Of a stretch of 64,000 nucleotides of DNA, positions 1 to 8,634 are shown piece after piece. The DNA is from Bacillota bacterium (GTDB taxonomy: Bacteria; Bacillota; Clostridia; TANB77; CAG-465), in NCBI GenBank assembly GCA_023460515.1, contig JAEWPS010000012.1, forward strand, positions 8,084 to 72,083. The letters run 5' to 3'. Below the pieces are notes generated by a model. That model saw only the letters and a list, made by a program, of their open reading frames with translations, did no database searches and was not told where the DNA came from. Every line of letters begins with the position of its first letter. Within the stretch, counting starts at the first letter, position 1. A program made the translations under genes and the position numbers.

Positions 1-899
1 ATGATGAGTTTTTATCTTTAGTTGAGAAAACCACATTATTTGCTAAAATATCTCCTATACAAAAAGCAAATATAGTTAAAGCATTACAAAGTAAAGGGCA
101 TATAGTAGGATATATGGGAGATGGGATAAATGATGCTCCCGCTTTAGTTCAAGCAGATGTAAGTATATCTGTTGATAGCGGTGTTGAAATTGCAAAAGAA
201 TCCGCAGATATAATATTACTTGAAAAAAGTTTAATGGTACTAAAAGATGGAATAGTTGAAGGAAGAAAAGTATTTTCAAATATTATGAAATATTTAAAAA
301 TGGGAACAAGTTCTAATGTTGGAAATATGATTAGTGTTCTATTTGCAAGTATATTTTTACCTTTCTTACCTATGTTACCTATACATATATTGTTACAAAA
401 TTTACTTTATGACTTATCGCAAATTGGTATTCCATTTGATAGAGTTGATAGTGATTATCTAAAAGTTCCAAGAAAATGGGAGACAAAGGATATATCTAAA
501 TTTATTTGGTGGTTTGCACCCGTTAGTACATTTTTTGATTTAGTAATGTTTGCAGTTCTGTGGTATGTAATAGGAGCTAATACAGTTAATAATCAAGCTT
601 TATTTCAGTCTGGTTGGTTTATACTAGGATTACTATCACAAACTGTAATCGTTCATGTTATAAGAACAGGAAAAATACCTTTTATACAAAGTCGTCCATC
701 TTTTATACTACTATTTTCAACATTGATTATAACAATTATAGGATTAGTAATTCCATATACAGAGTTTGGAAGTTTTGTAGGTTTAGTTCCTCTTCCAGGA
801 ATATATTTGGGGTGTCTTCTAATTATTATGATATCATATGTATTAATTACTGAGTGTGTAAAAAGAATATACATTAAATTTAATGGTGATTGGGTATAA
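1..899 (+). CDS. Mg2+-transporting P-type ATPase, C-terminal part (MgtA-like)
   Basis: The gene enters from the left edge; the open frame is phased from base 3. About 299 residues remain of a protein that is usually near 900. It begins in the phosphorylation/nucleotide-binding region and carries the hinge motif GDGINDAP, followed by the C-terminal membrane helices. The stretch with LPMLPIHILLQNLLYDLSQ and later PFIQSRPS resembles the MgtA/MgtB (P3B) group rather than Ca2+ or heavy-metal pumps. Family knowledge: these pumps move Mg2+ into the cell using ATP. The gene ends at a strong hairpin shared with the convergent spoIIID. The N-terminal half, the DKTGT site and any leader are outside the window. 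Confidence 0.88.
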   Translation, partial: DEFLSLVEKTTLFAKISPIQKANIVKALQSKGHIVGYMGDGINDAPALVQADVSISVDSGVEIAKESADIILLEKSLMVLKDGIVEGRKVFSNIMKYLKMGTSSNVGNMISVLFASIFLPFLPMLPIHILLQNLLYDLSQIGIPFDRVDSDYLKVPRKWETKDISKFIWWFAPVSTFFDLVMFAVLWYVIGANTVNNQALFQSGWFILGLLSQTVIVHVIRTGKIPFIQSRPSFILLFSTLIITIIGLVIPYTEFGSFVGLVPLPGIYLGCLLIIMISYVLITECVKRIYIKFNGDWV

Positions 900-920
900 T
901 AAAATTTTATTAAATATAAG

Positions 921-960
921 AAAGAACATACAAGTTTATAACATTGTATGTTCTTTTTAT
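921..960 (+). terminator. Rho-independent terminator between mgtA-like gene and spoIIID
   Basis: A perfect 13-bp stem (AAAGAACATACAA, 921-933; partner 944-956) with a 10-base loop is followed by a T-rich run on the plus strand. It lies between two convergent genes and probably serves both directions. Confidence 0.88.
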
Positions 961-979
961 TTTTACTACATTTTTAGCA

Positions 980-1249
980 TTAGTGCTTTAAATTTGCAAT
1001 ATCCATAAATTTTTGTCGTGTAGCTTTTCCACCACGGTATGCTCTTTCTTCTTTATTTTTATCTAATACAGCACGTACATTAACAAAAGTTTCATTGTCT
1101 TCATCCTTTAGTTTTTTTTGAAACTGGCTGTGAATGGTAGATTTCGAAATTTTAAATTTTTTTTCGAGTTGCCGAAGCGTGCTACCATTTTCAATCATGT
1201 ACAAAGCAATACCCCTTATTGTTTCGTAATCATAATTAGTTCTAATCAT
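980..1249 (-). CDS. spoIIID: Stage III sporulation transcriptional regulator SpoIIID
   Basis: This 89-residue protein has the usual length of SpoIIID. It has a helix-turn-helix around residues 20-45 with the family's SKST(I/V)H recognition helix (here ISKSTIH), then a basic tail with the RGGKATRQKF segment matching the conserved RGG-ATK-K block of the Bacillus protein. SpoIIID is a small DNA-binding protein that activates and represses mother-cell genes between the sigma-E and sigma-K stages. The ATG follows a good ribosome site (GGAGTGAGG on the minus strand). A TTGAAT-17-TATAAT promoter lies about 45 bases upstream. Its presence supports an endospore-forming host. Confidence 0.93.
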   Translation of the reverse strand: MIRTNYDYETIRGIALYMIENGSTLRQLEKKFKISKSTIHSQFQKKLKDEDNETFVNVRAVLDKNKEERAYRGGKATRQKFMDIANLKH

Positions 1250-1294
1250 TTCCTCACTCCTAGTCTTTGTGACGTATTTTTTAAAGATGAGATA

Positions 1295-1323
1295 ATTATA
1301 ACATATATTTACATTAAATTCAA
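1295..1323 (-). promoter_or_regulatory. Sigma-A-type promoter of spoIIID
   Basis: On the minus strand TTGAAT is separated by 17 bases from TATAAT. The -10 lies about 45 bases upstream of the spoIIID start. I did not find a convincing sigma-E -10 (CATA-3-T) here. Confidence 0.55.
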
Positions 1324-1422
1324 GTTATAGTATTTTACTTTGGATTGAGTGTTTATATTATTTTTAAATGTGTATGAATATTTTAAATTGTTATTAATAA
1401 AATGTACAAAGGAGTGATTAGT

Positions 1423-1779
1423 TTGAGTAAATTAAAATATTTTAGTATTCATATGGTTATTTGTTATGTTATGATTTTATTGTTACTTTTAGTAACATCT
1501 GCTATTTTTGCATATACTAATATAAATGATAAGTTTTTAGATATATTTGTATATAGTTTAATAGGTATATCTATTTTTTTAAATTCAATTTTTTTGAATA
1601 GGAAGATAAAATTTAAAGGAGCTTTATATGGTAGTTTATTTGGAATATTAGTAATTTTAACTATATATTTAATTGGAGCATTATTTTTAGGGTTTAGTCT
1701 ATCTTATGGTATAGGTATATATATTGTTGTAGGAATGATTTCTGGATTATTGGGTGGAATAGTAGGAGTGAACTTGTAG
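1423..1779 (+). CDS. Small four-helix membrane protein (TIGR04086/YrzE-like)
   Basis: A protein of about 118 residues with four hydrophobic segments and Gly-rich helices (GALYGSLFG, GMISGLLGGIVG near the C-terminus), the pattern of the TIGR04086/YrzE membrane family of Firmicutes. Function is not known. I chose the TTG at 1423 over the in-frame ATG at 1402 because the Shine-Dalgarno AAAGGAG (1408-1414) lies between them, 8 bases before the TTG. The stop is 8 bases before the spoIVB start, so the two are probably co-transcribed. Confidence 0.7.
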   Translation: MSKLKYFSIHMVICYVMILLLLLVTSAIFAYTNINDKFLDIFVYSLIGISIFLNSIFLNRKIKFKGALYGSLFGILVILTIYLIGALFLGFSLSYGIGIYIVVGMISGLLGGIVGVNL

Positions 1780-1787
1780 AGGTAAAA

Positions 1788-2852
1788 ATGAAAAAAATTA
1801 AAGAGTACATATTTGAAAATAAAAAGACAAGGGTAATTATAATTTCTTGTATAATTGTTTTACTTAGTATTACCTTTGTCTATATAAACTATACAGATGT
1901 AATAAACGCTTATGGGATTAATAAAGATTTAAGAAAAAAAATAGATAATATGGATATTGTTATTGGTGGAGAAACAGTAGGTATAAAATTACTTGCTACT
2001 GGCGTACTAATTATGGGAATTGATCGTGATGATGTGAATCTTGAGATCGCGGACATTATACTAAAAGTAAATGATAACAAAGTTGAATCTAATGCTGAAC
2101 TTCAGAATTTTACTACAAATAGTAAAGGACAAAAATTGAAACTAGAGGTAATGAGAAAAGATAAAACTTTTGAATCTTATATAACACCAATTTTTGATGA
2201 GCTTAGTAATGATTACAAACTAGGGTTATGGGTAAAAGATAGTAGTGCTGGTGTAGGAACTATAACTTTTTATGATAGAAAGACTCTAAATTTTGCTGCT
2301 TTAGGTCATGCTGTTACTGAGACAAAAGAAAATTATATTTTACCTATAACATCTGGAGGTATAACAAGTACAGATATATATAGCATTAAAAAAGGATTTA
2401 ATAGAAATCCAGGTGAATTAAAAGGGACAATTACTAGTGATATTATTGGAGAGATAGTGAATAATACAGGAAAAGGTATTTATGGGAGAATGTACGATAT
2501 TTCACTATTTAAAAATAAAAAAAGTATAGAAATATCATCTAAATCTACAATACAAGAGGGTAAGGCATATATATATTCTATACTTGATGATAAACAAATA
2601 AATGCATATGAAATAAAAATTGAAAAAGTCTTAATTAACTCTACTGGAAATAAGAATATGATAATTAAAATAACTGATGAAAAATTAATAAATAAAACCG
2701 GAGGGATTGTACAGGGCATGAGTGGTAGTCCAATTATTCAAAATGGAAAACTAATAGGCGCGGTTACACATGTATTTCTTAATGATCCACTTCGAGGCTA
2801 TGGAGTATTTATAGAAAATATGATTGAAGATATGTCAAATATGAATCAATGA
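1788..2852 (+). CDS. spoIVB: SpoIVB serine peptidase (S55)
   Basis: A 354-residue protein with an N-terminal membrane anchor (about residues 16-33), a PDZ domain (about 60-130) and a C-terminal S55 peptidase domain. The catalytic regions are clear: His174 in ALGHAV and Ser314 in GMSGSP. Family knowledge: the forespore secretes SpoIVB, which cleaves SpoIVFA and so releases active sigma-K in the mother cell; the PDZ domain restrains the protease. Length is slightly below the Bacillus protein (about 425), which has a longer N-terminal region. The gene follows a small membrane protein and precedes dacF, giving a compact sporulation block. Confidence 0.93.
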   Translation: MKKIKEYIFENKKTRVIIISCIIVLLSITFVYINYTDVINAYGINKDLRKKIDNMDIVIGGETVGIKLLATGVLIMGIDRDDVNLEIADIILKVNDNKVESNAELQNFTTNSKGQKLKLEVMRKDKTFESYITPIFDELSNDYKLGLWVKDSSAGVGTITFYDRKTLNFAALGHAVTETKENYILPITSGGITSTDIYSIKKGFNRNPGELKGTITSDIIGEIVNNTGKGIYGRMYDISLFKNKKSIEISSKSTIQEGKAYIYSILDDKQINAYEIKIEKVLINSTGNKNMIIKITDEKLINKTGGIVQGMSGSPIIQNGKLIGAVTHVFLNDPLRGYGVFIENMIEDMSNMNQ

Positions 2853-2879
2853 TTTAAATAGAATATTAGGTGGTAGGTA

Positions 2880-4055
2880 ATGATAAAAAAAATAGTACTA
2901 TTTGTAATAATATTTATTTTAAGTTTAAATATATATGCAAGTGAATTTGTTAATAAAAAAGATTACTTAAAGATAAATGTTCCAGCAGCAGTTGTAATTG
3001 ATAACAATACACATAGAATACTTTTTGATAAAAATGCTAATACTCAAAGAAGTATTGCATCTCTTACTAAAGTTATGACGAGTATATTATTAGTTGAAAA
3101 TTGTGATTTAAATGAGGTAATAATTGCACCTGATTCAGTAGCTTGGGTTGGTGGTTCAACGCTTGGACTTAAAAAAGGAGATGCTATAACAGCATATAAT
3201 TTATTAGTGGGAATGTTACTGCCATCTGGAAATGATGCTGCATATACGACAGGTATGCATATTGGTGGTACAATAGAAAAATTTGGTCAAATGATGACAG
3301 CTAAAGCAAAAGAAATAGGTGCAATGAATACAAATTTTGTAAATGCACATGGTTTAGATGATCCAGGACATTATAGTACTGCTTATGATATGGCACTTAT
3401 TACAAGTTATGCGTTAAAAAATGAAACTATAAATAAAATAGTAAATAGCACAAGTTTATCTGTTACTTATGGCAAAACTACAAGAACCTTAAATAATACA
3501 AATAGATTACTTAAAAGTTATGCATATGTTGATGGAGTAAAAACAGGATACACTGGTGATGCAGAGAGATGTCTAATAACATCAGGAACAAAAGATGATT
3601 TTAGAGTTATAGCTGTTGTTTTAGGGGCAACAGATACAGATACAAGATTTAATACAGCTAGAGATTTAATGGATAAAGCTTTAGAAATATATAAAAATGA
3701 AGATTTATCTAAAATGATGAATTGGTATGTAAAATTACCAATAATTAAAGGTCAAAGTGAATATTATGAAGATAATATATCTGATTCTATGTTATATCCA
3801 ATATTACCAGAAGAATATGAAAATATATATGTTAAGCAAGAGTTTATAAAAGAAATATATGCACCAATGAAAAAAGGTACATATTTAGGTAAAATAAGTA
3901 TGTATTTAGGTGAAGATCAGATATATACTAGGGATGTGTTTTTAAAGGAAGATATAAATAAAGGGGATATTTTAAAATATTTTAAAGATGGTTTAAATTC
4001 GATATTTAAAACAGGTAGTATATTGGATTTAGAAATGATTAGAAATATTATGTAA
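2880..4055 (+). CDS. dacF: D-alanyl-D-alanine carboxypeptidase (DacF/PBP5-type, S11)
   Basis: A 391-residue protein with an N-terminal signal sequence ending near IYASE. All three penicillin-binding motifs are present: SLTK (Ser61, Lys64), SGN (Ser116) and KTG (Lys221). A C-terminal beta domain and a weakly hydrophobic tail follow, as in PBP5-type enzymes that sit on the outer membrane face and trim the terminal D-Ala from peptidoglycan stem peptides. Its place 27 bases after spoIVB suggests a role in spore cortex or forespore wall, so dacF is preferred over dacA, though the sequence alone does not settle which. The ATG follows GGTGGTAGG. Confidence 0.88.
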   Translation: MIKKIVLFVIIFILSLNIYASEFVNKKDYLKINVPAAVVIDNNTHRILFDKNANTQRSIASLTKVMTSILLVENCDLNEVIIAPDSVAWVGGSTLGLKKGDAITAYNLLVGMLLPSGNDAAYTTGMHIGGTIEKFGQMMTAKAKEIGAMNTNFVNAHGLDDPGHYSTAYDMALITSYALKNETINKIVNSTSLSVTYGKTTRTLNNTNRLLKSYAYVDGVKTGYTGDAERCLITSGTKDDFRVIAVVLGATDTDTRFNTARDLMDKALEIYKNEDLSKMMNWYVKLPIIKGQSEYYEDNISDSMLYPILPEEYENIYVKQEFIKEIYAPMKKGTYLGKISMYLGEDQIYTRDVFLKEDINKGDILKYFKDGLNSIFKTGSILDLEMIRNIM

Positions 4056-4074
4056 CTTGTTATTTGGGATAACA

Positions 4075-4103
4075 TTGACAAATAAAGGAATTGATGATAT
4101 AAT
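4075..4103 (+). promoter_or_regulatory. Consensus sigma-A promoter
   Basis: TTGACA and TATAAT with exactly 17 bases between them. The -10 ends about 60 bases before the start of the uncharacterised gene at 4164. Confidence 0.8.
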
Positions 4104-4163
4104 AATAAGTATTAAAGAATATAATTTTAGTAACTATTGTTACTTATAGGAGGTATTATCTGA

Positions 4164-4838
4164 ATGGAGAGTATTATTAATGTAGAATGCAGCAGTCTAA
4201 ATTTATTTTTAGATAAGAAACAAAGTGTTAATGCTATTTTTGTTTGCTCATTTCCAGATGAGGAAAAAAATATTGTAGTATCAATACAAAAACAGTTAAG
4301 TGATATTTATACTAATACCAAATTTAGCAAAGAATTTGTTAAACGGTTAGAATATAAATTAAAACTTACATTGAAATTGAGTCCTGCAAAATTAACTTTT
4401 TTAAATCAGGATGGACAGTTGTATTTACAAACAGTTCTAAAAGATATTTATGAACCAGTAACTCTAACACCAGATGGTACAAAGATGGGAGATAAACCAC
4501 TTCTTGTAGGTGGTAAAATTTTAAAGTTTTTCACATATAAGAATAAATTCTTTATAGAATGTTTATCTCAGGAAATTGATAGTGCTTCAAATGAATTGAT
4601 GGATAGAATAATTACACTTAAAATTAATGATGATGTTAAAAATTGTTATGACAACAAAGCAGTAAAAAACAAGTTTAAGGAATTATTAAATAAAACAAGC
4701 ATGAACAAACGAGTTTTTTTAGAGGCACTTGCAAGTTACTTAGAGAATAAATCAGTCGAGATTGAATATGATGAGTACAAAGGATATACTTTATGGACAG
4801 TTTTAGAAGATTTACTTTGTGATGAGGATAGTATCTAA
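4164..4838 (+). CDS. Uncharacterised 224-residue cytoplasmic protein
   Basis: I do not recognise this protein. It has no signal peptide or membrane segment. It is a mixed alpha/beta, lysine-rich sequence; residues about 75-140 look beta-rich (KLTFLNQDGQLYLQTVL) and the C-terminal 70 residues are helical and acidic. It is a single-gene unit: a full-consensus promoter in front, a strong ribosome site (AGGAGG, 4149-4154) and a terminator right behind it. Those signals imply substantial vegetative expression. It may be a lineage-specific regulator or envelope-stress protein, but that is a guess. Confidence 0.7.
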   Translation: MESIINVECSSLNLFLDKKQSVNAIFVCSFPDEEKNIVVSIQKQLSDIYTNTKFSKEFVKRLEYKLKLTLKLSPAKLTFLNQDGQLYLQTVLKDIYEPVTLTPDGTKMGDKPLLVGGKILKFFTYKNKFFIECLSQEIDSASNELMDRIITLKINDDVKNCYDNKAVKNKFKELLNKTSMNKRVFLEALASYLENKSVEIEYDEYKGYTLWTVLEDLLCDEDSI

Positions 4839-4864
4839 TGAGAGGCAAATTTATTTAATTTTTA

Positions 4865-4899
4865 ATACAAATTTTTCGTTTGAAAAATTTGTATTTTTT
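4865..4899 (+). terminator. Rho-independent terminator
   Basis: Stem of 13 bp (ATACAAATTTTTC, 4865-4877, pairing with 4882-4894), a 4-base loop and a following T run. Confidence 0.85.
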
Positions 4900-4961
4900 A
4901 TTTTATTAATTTACAAATTTTATTTAAATTTTCGCTTTTTCATTCATTAAAACTACAATAA

Positions 4962-4990
4962 TTGACATTAAATAAACACTGTGATATAAT
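4962..4990 (+). promoter_or_regulatory. Consensus sigma-A promoter
   Basis: TTGACA-17-TATAAT, a full consensus, about 90 bases upstream of the HTH-PIN gene at 5080. Confidence 0.8.
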
Positions 4991-5079
4991 TAGTAAAATT
5001 TATAATTTTGAGAGGGGGATAATTTTCCTGATGTAAGATTTATTTAATATTTAAAAATAAAATTTTGGAGAGTGAGGAT

Positions 5080-6258
5080 ATGAAAGATGAGAATTTAGTT
5101 AGTGCTAACGCAAAGTATATACGTAAAATGGCAGAAGAAGGTTATGGCTTGAAAGATATTCAATGTCAATTAAGGATGACAAGGAAAGAAATAATACGGG
5201 TTTTAGATGAGCATTATAGCGAAAAGTTTAAAAGTGATATTTTAGCTATTCTTCGCTTAAATGAAGAAAATAAGGAGAAAAAAGTAGTAATAGTGATAGA
5301 TACTTCTTATTTTATTTCATCAAAGTTTCTGGATATTGAAAAATTTATATGCGATAATCCAAATGTTGTTGTCCCTGGTCCAGTACTTGAAGAACTTCCA
5401 ACAGATTCTAGAGATGAAAAAATAAATTATACTTCAAGAAGAATACTAACTATTCTATTAGAATTAGATGTAAAGATTGAAATTGCAGATCTGAGTATTA
5501 TATTAGACCCTAGCTGGAAAAAAGACAATGATTACTATATTCTAACAGTTTGTGCTAAACTTAAAAAACAAGGATTTATCGTTAATTTATTAACTTTTGA
5601 TAAAAAGATGATTCTTAAAGCAAGAGGAATAAAAATCGGTATATATCCTATGGAGTTTCCACATGAGAATATAAAACATTGCAGAACTTATATAATTCGT
5701 AATTTAAGGGAAACTCAGGCAGTGCAGGAAACACCTAAAGTTTTAGTATCTGAGGAAAGTTTAAAAGCTTTAAAAGATAAATTTTCAATTAGTAAACCTA
5801 GTTACAATAAGAAAAAGGCTGGTGTAAAAAAAACAGGTATCGTATATAGATTTGATAAACCAAAAGGCTTTACAAAAGGTTCTATTGATGATTCTAAACC
5901 AGATATTGTAAGTTGTAATGGGGATATTAGACTAATAGATACTTCAAGTGTGGATTTATATGTAGGTATATTAAAACTTGTTGTAACTAGCTGTGGTAAA
6001 GTTAAACATCTAAGTATAGATCAATTCTATTCATATTATATGGTGGAGGATTTAGATAAGATTATTATTTTTAATAAAACTTCAGATTGTTCCATAGAAA
6101 TGAAAATTGGTAGAGTTGATAAAAATAATGAGTTCATCCAAGATAGTGTTGAGCAACTTCAAGAAGGGAATATGAAGAAAATAAATAAAAAATTCCATGA
6201 GGCAATTAGAGAAGCATTTGCTAAACTTTTAAAAATAAGTCTAAAAAAGGTTATATAG
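5080..6258 (+). CDS. HTH-PIN domain protein (possible RNase)
   Basis: About 392 residues in three parts. Residues 1-50 resemble a small helix-turn-helix (EEGYGLKDIQCQLRMTRKEI). Residues about 68-190 form a PIN-like nuclease domain with the acidic residues expected at the active site: Asp74 (VIDTSYF), Glu104/105 (VLEEL), Asp149/151 and Asp174 (TFDKK). The C-terminal 170 residues contain a beta-rich segment I do not recognise. PIN proteins are Mg2+-dependent ribonucleases, often toxins, but there is no antitoxin-sized partner here. I chose ATG 5080 (GGAG 9 bases upstream) over the in-frame TTG at 5065, which would have no ribosome site. It is a single-gene unit with a consensus promoter and terminator. 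Confidence 0.7.
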   Translation: MKDENLVSANAKYIRKMAEEGYGLKDIQCQLRMTRKEIIRVLDEHYSEKFKSDILAILRLNEENKEKKVVIVIDTSYFISSKFLDIEKFICDNPNVVVPGPVLEELPTDSRDEKINYTSRRILTILLELDVKIEIADLSIILDPSWKKDNDYYILTVCAKLKKQGFIVNLLTFDKKMILKARGIKIGIYPMEFPHENIKHCRTYIIRNLRETQAVQETPKVLVSEESLKALKDKFSISKPSYNKKKAGVKKTGIVYRFDKPKGFTKGSIDDSKPDIVSCNGDIRLIDTSSVDLYVGILKLVVTSCGKVKHLSIDQFYSYYMVEDLDKIIIFNKTSDCSIEMKIGRVDKNNEFIQDSVEQLQEGNMKKINKKFHEAIREAFAKLLKISLKKVI

Positions 6259-6260
6259 TA

Positions 6261-6298
6261 CAAAAAACCAGTGCATTAATTTGCGCTGGTTTTTTGTG
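6261..6298 (+). terminator. Rho-independent terminator
   Basis: A 14-bp stem (CAAAAAACCAGTGC, 6261-6274, with 6283-6296, one G-T pair) sits just after the stop of the HTH-PIN gene. The right arm itself supplies the T run. Confidence 0.85.
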
Positions 6299-6318
6299 TC
6301 TTATTTTGTCAAATATGC

Positions 6319-6347
6319 TTGATAATTATTTTGTTTTATTATATAAT
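6319..6347 (+). promoter_or_regulatory. Sigma-A-type promoter
   Basis: TTGATA-17-TATAAT, 22 bases before the start of the membrane-protein gene at 6370. Confidence 0.7.
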
Positions 6348-6369
6348 GAAATTAGAGTAAGGTGGTCAC

Positions 6370-7371
6370 ATGAATTTATTGAAAAATTTTAAACTTAAGA
6401 AAAAATATTTTGGCTATATAGAAGGAATAATTTATATACTTTTTACATTGGTTGTTGTATTTACTAATATTGCAGGTCCAATAGAAATAAGATTATTACC
6501 ATTTGTTTTTATATTAGGAATAGTGGGTAGAACAATTTTTAATAGACCTTTTTTAACAAGTGTATTTGGTTTTTTAATTTCTATTTGTGCAATATATATG
6601 GTATCAGCATATAGCTTTACATATAATCTTATGTATAGTTTATTTTGCTTCATATGCATATTAATAGGTGAAGTTGAAGGTATGTATATAATTAAAATAA
6701 TGAGTAAAAAAAGTATATTCAAGAATAATTCGAAAAATATAACATTGTTTATATTACTTGCTCTAGCAGGTATTTATTTGAATAATTATGTTAATGGAAA
6801 TATCTTTACGTATTTTAAAGTGAAGCAAGCGGTTAAAGATTATATAACTGTAAATTATCCAAATAGTAATAATGCTATAATCACTGATGGAAAATATGTT
6901 TTTAACAAATATAAATATTATTCATTTAATGTTAAAAATATTGATATTAGTGATAGTAAAACATATAACTTTGCTGTTTATTCAAATGATAAAGTAATTG
7001 ATGGATACGAAGAAAGTAGACTTAAATCTAACAGCAGATTGTTAAAATCTGAATTAGTGAACAAAATAAATTTAAATAAATATAACAACTTTAATTTTGA
7101 TATTGAGTATACAGATTTAAAAAACAGTATTACTGTATATATAACAAAATCTGTAAATAAAATTAATTTATATGAATTGAATATTTTTACCGAAGATGTA
7201 AATAATATATTAGATGATTTAACTGCATTTGATAAGTTTAATAATATATCTAAAATAGATATATGTATTAAAGATGAAATGAACAAATCTAATGCTGAAA
7301 TTTATAGTACTAATTTTTATGATAAGGAGTACTATTTAGGGTCACTTCAGACAGAATATTTAGATAATTAA
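6370..7371 (+). CDS. Uncharacterised membrane protein with a large extracytoplasmic domain
   Basis: A 333-residue protein. The first 140 residues hold about five hydrophobic helices; the remaining 190 residues are soluble, Asn/Lys/Tyr-rich and probably outside the cell. The pattern (short helical bundle followed by a domain with a TVNYPNSN-like segment) is reminiscent of YfjL-type lipid-exposed proteins, but I cannot assign a family. The ATG follows GTAAGGTGGT. The next gene starts 12 bases after its stop and encodes a membrane-anchored zinc-peptidase-like protein, so the pair is probably one operon with a joint envelope role. Confidence 0.65.
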   Translation: MNLLKNFKLKKKYFGYIEGIIYILFTLVVVFTNIAGPIEIRLLPFVFILGIVGRTIFNRPFLTSVFGFLISICAIYMVSAYSFTYNLMYSLFCFICILIGEVEGMYIIKIMSKKSIFKNNSKNITLFILLALAGIYLNNYVNGNIFTYFKVKQAVKDYITVNYPNSNNAIITDGKYVFNKYKYYSFNVKNIDISDSKTYNFAVYSNDKVIDGYEESRLKSNSRLLKSELVNKINLNKYNNFNFDIEYTDLKNSITVYITKSVNKINLYELNIFTEDVNNILDDLTAFDKFNNISKIDICIKDEMNKSNAEIYSTNFYDKEYYLGSLQTEYLDN

Positions 7372-7383
7372 ACGGAGGATAAA

Positions 7384-8226
7384 TTGGAAGTTAACATAGA
7401 TAATAAAGTAGAGAAAAAAAGGCTATCAATAATAACGGATATAATTATATTTTTGTTTTTACTTAATGTATTTTTATTCGGATTTAAATATATATCTTCA
7501 GAATATGGTATTTCTCAAAATTTAGCACTTGAGGATATAGAAATAAGTAATAAAAATTATATTGAAGCAAAAAATATAAAGGAAAAATACGGTATTGATA
7601 TACTATATGGGCAAGATTCGTATGAGTCATCTCTAAAAGTTAGTGCTAATGTACAAGAGGATGAATATATAATATATAAAAATCTAACAGATATAACAAA
7701 AATACTAAGTAAATATCCAGATAGTTTCTTTTTAAATAATAAATTAACAATAGTAATATTAAAAAGTTTTAATAATAGTAATATTGCACTAGCATCTAAA
7801 AACAAATTAAATGAATTTAAGATATATATAAGTGATAATAAGACTTTTGAAAGATCTCTTCATCACGAAATGTATCATGTATTTGAATATAAATTAAACA
7901 TAAGTAGAAGTAGTATTTTTTCAAATTGGAATGAGTTTAATCCTAAGAATTTTAGTTATATGGCTAATACACAAAATTTAGATGATAAATATATTTATGA
8001 TAGCTCAGACTTAACAGATGATTCGTATTTTGTTACTAAATATTCCAAAACATCTGAAAAAGAAGATAGAGCTGAAATATTTGCTGAAATAATGACATGT
8101 AAGAGTAAACCGGACTATTTATATGAAGGAAGTAATATTGCGAAAAAAGCTAATTACATTAAAGAAATAATGACAGTAAGTCTAACAAAGGATAGTAATA
8201 GTACATTTTATTGGAATAGATTTTAA
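7384..8226 (+). CDS. Membrane-anchored zinc metallopeptidase-like protein
   Basis: A 280-residue protein with one N-terminal membrane helix (about residues 18-36), probably with the rest outside the cell. It has a zinc-peptidase motif HHEMYHVFE (His161, Glu162, His165) and, about 65 residues later, EDRAEIFAEIM, where Glu231 or Glu235 could be the third metal ligand as in gluzincins. The family is not clear to me. The start is TTG at 7384, supported by GGAGG six bases before. It follows the membrane protein at 6370 closely and is followed 15 bases later by a DUF1653 gene. Confidence 0.65.
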   Translation: MEVNIDNKVEKKRLSIITDIIIFLFLLNVFLFGFKYISSEYGISQNLALEDIEISNKNYIEAKNIKEKYGIDILYGQDSYESSLKVSANVQEDEYIIYKNLTDITKILSKYPDSFFLNNKLTIVILKSFNNSNIALASKNKLNEFKIYISDNKTFERSLHHEMYHVFEYKLNISRSSIFSNWNEFNPKNFSYMANTQNLDDKYIYDSSDLTDDSYFVTKYSKTSEKEDRAEIFAEIMTCKSKPDYLYEGSNIAKKANYIKEIMTVSLTKDSNSTFYWNRF

Positions 8227-8241
8227 TCAGGGGGATTTAGT

Positions 8242-8484
8242 ATGGAAAACAAATTAAAACTTGGGATTTATAGACATTTTAAAGGTAGTGACAAGCTATA
8301 TAAAGTTTTAGGGATTGCTACACATAGTGAAACATTAGAAGAAATGGTAATATATATTGCCTTGTATGGTAAAGAAATTGGTAAAACATATGTTAGACCT
8401 TTAAATATGTTTTTAGAAAAAGTTCCAGAAGGAAGAGAAAATCCAAATAACCAATTATATAGATTTGAGTATTTACATGATTAA
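8242..8484 (+). CDS. DUF1653 family protein
   Basis: An 80-residue protein with the family pattern GIYRHFKG near the start, YKVLGIATHSETLEEMV in the middle, and YVRPLNMFLEKV toward the end. DUF1653 proteins are small cytoplasmic proteins of unknown function, found widely in bacteria. It starts 15 bases after the peptidase gene and is followed by a long perfect hairpin, so it ends this operon. Confidence 0.88.
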   Translation: MENKLKLGIYRHFKGSDKLYKVLGIATHSETLEEMVIYIALYGKEIGKTYVRPLNMFLEKVPEGRENPNNQLYRFEYLHD

Positions 8485-8485
8485 A

Positions 8486-8529
8486 AAATAAAGAGAAATA
8501 AGCTAATATTAACTTATTTCTCTTTATTT
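8486..8529 (+). terminator. Long perfect hairpin terminator
   Basis: A perfect 17-bp stem (left arm 8486-8502, right arm 8513-8529) with a 10-base loop directly after the DUF1653 stop. The right arm is T-rich, although little T run follows. Confidence 0.75.
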
Positions 8530-8581
8530 GCATAATAACGTTTTAACAATTATATTGGTAATCCTTTTTATATATAATTAG

Positions 8582-8610
8582 TTGAAATATGTATTAGTGT
8601 ATGATATAAT
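8582..8610 (+). promoter_or_regulatory. Sigma-A-type promoter
   Basis: TTGAAA-17-TATAAT, 24 bases before the start of the secreted protein gene at 8635. Confidence 0.72.
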
Positions 8611-8634
8611 ATATACTACTAGGAGCTGAAATGA

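Noticed and set aside
653..874. Minus-strand frame within the P-type ATPase gene
   Set aside because: Antisense shadow of a clearly conserved coding sequence, no ribosome site.
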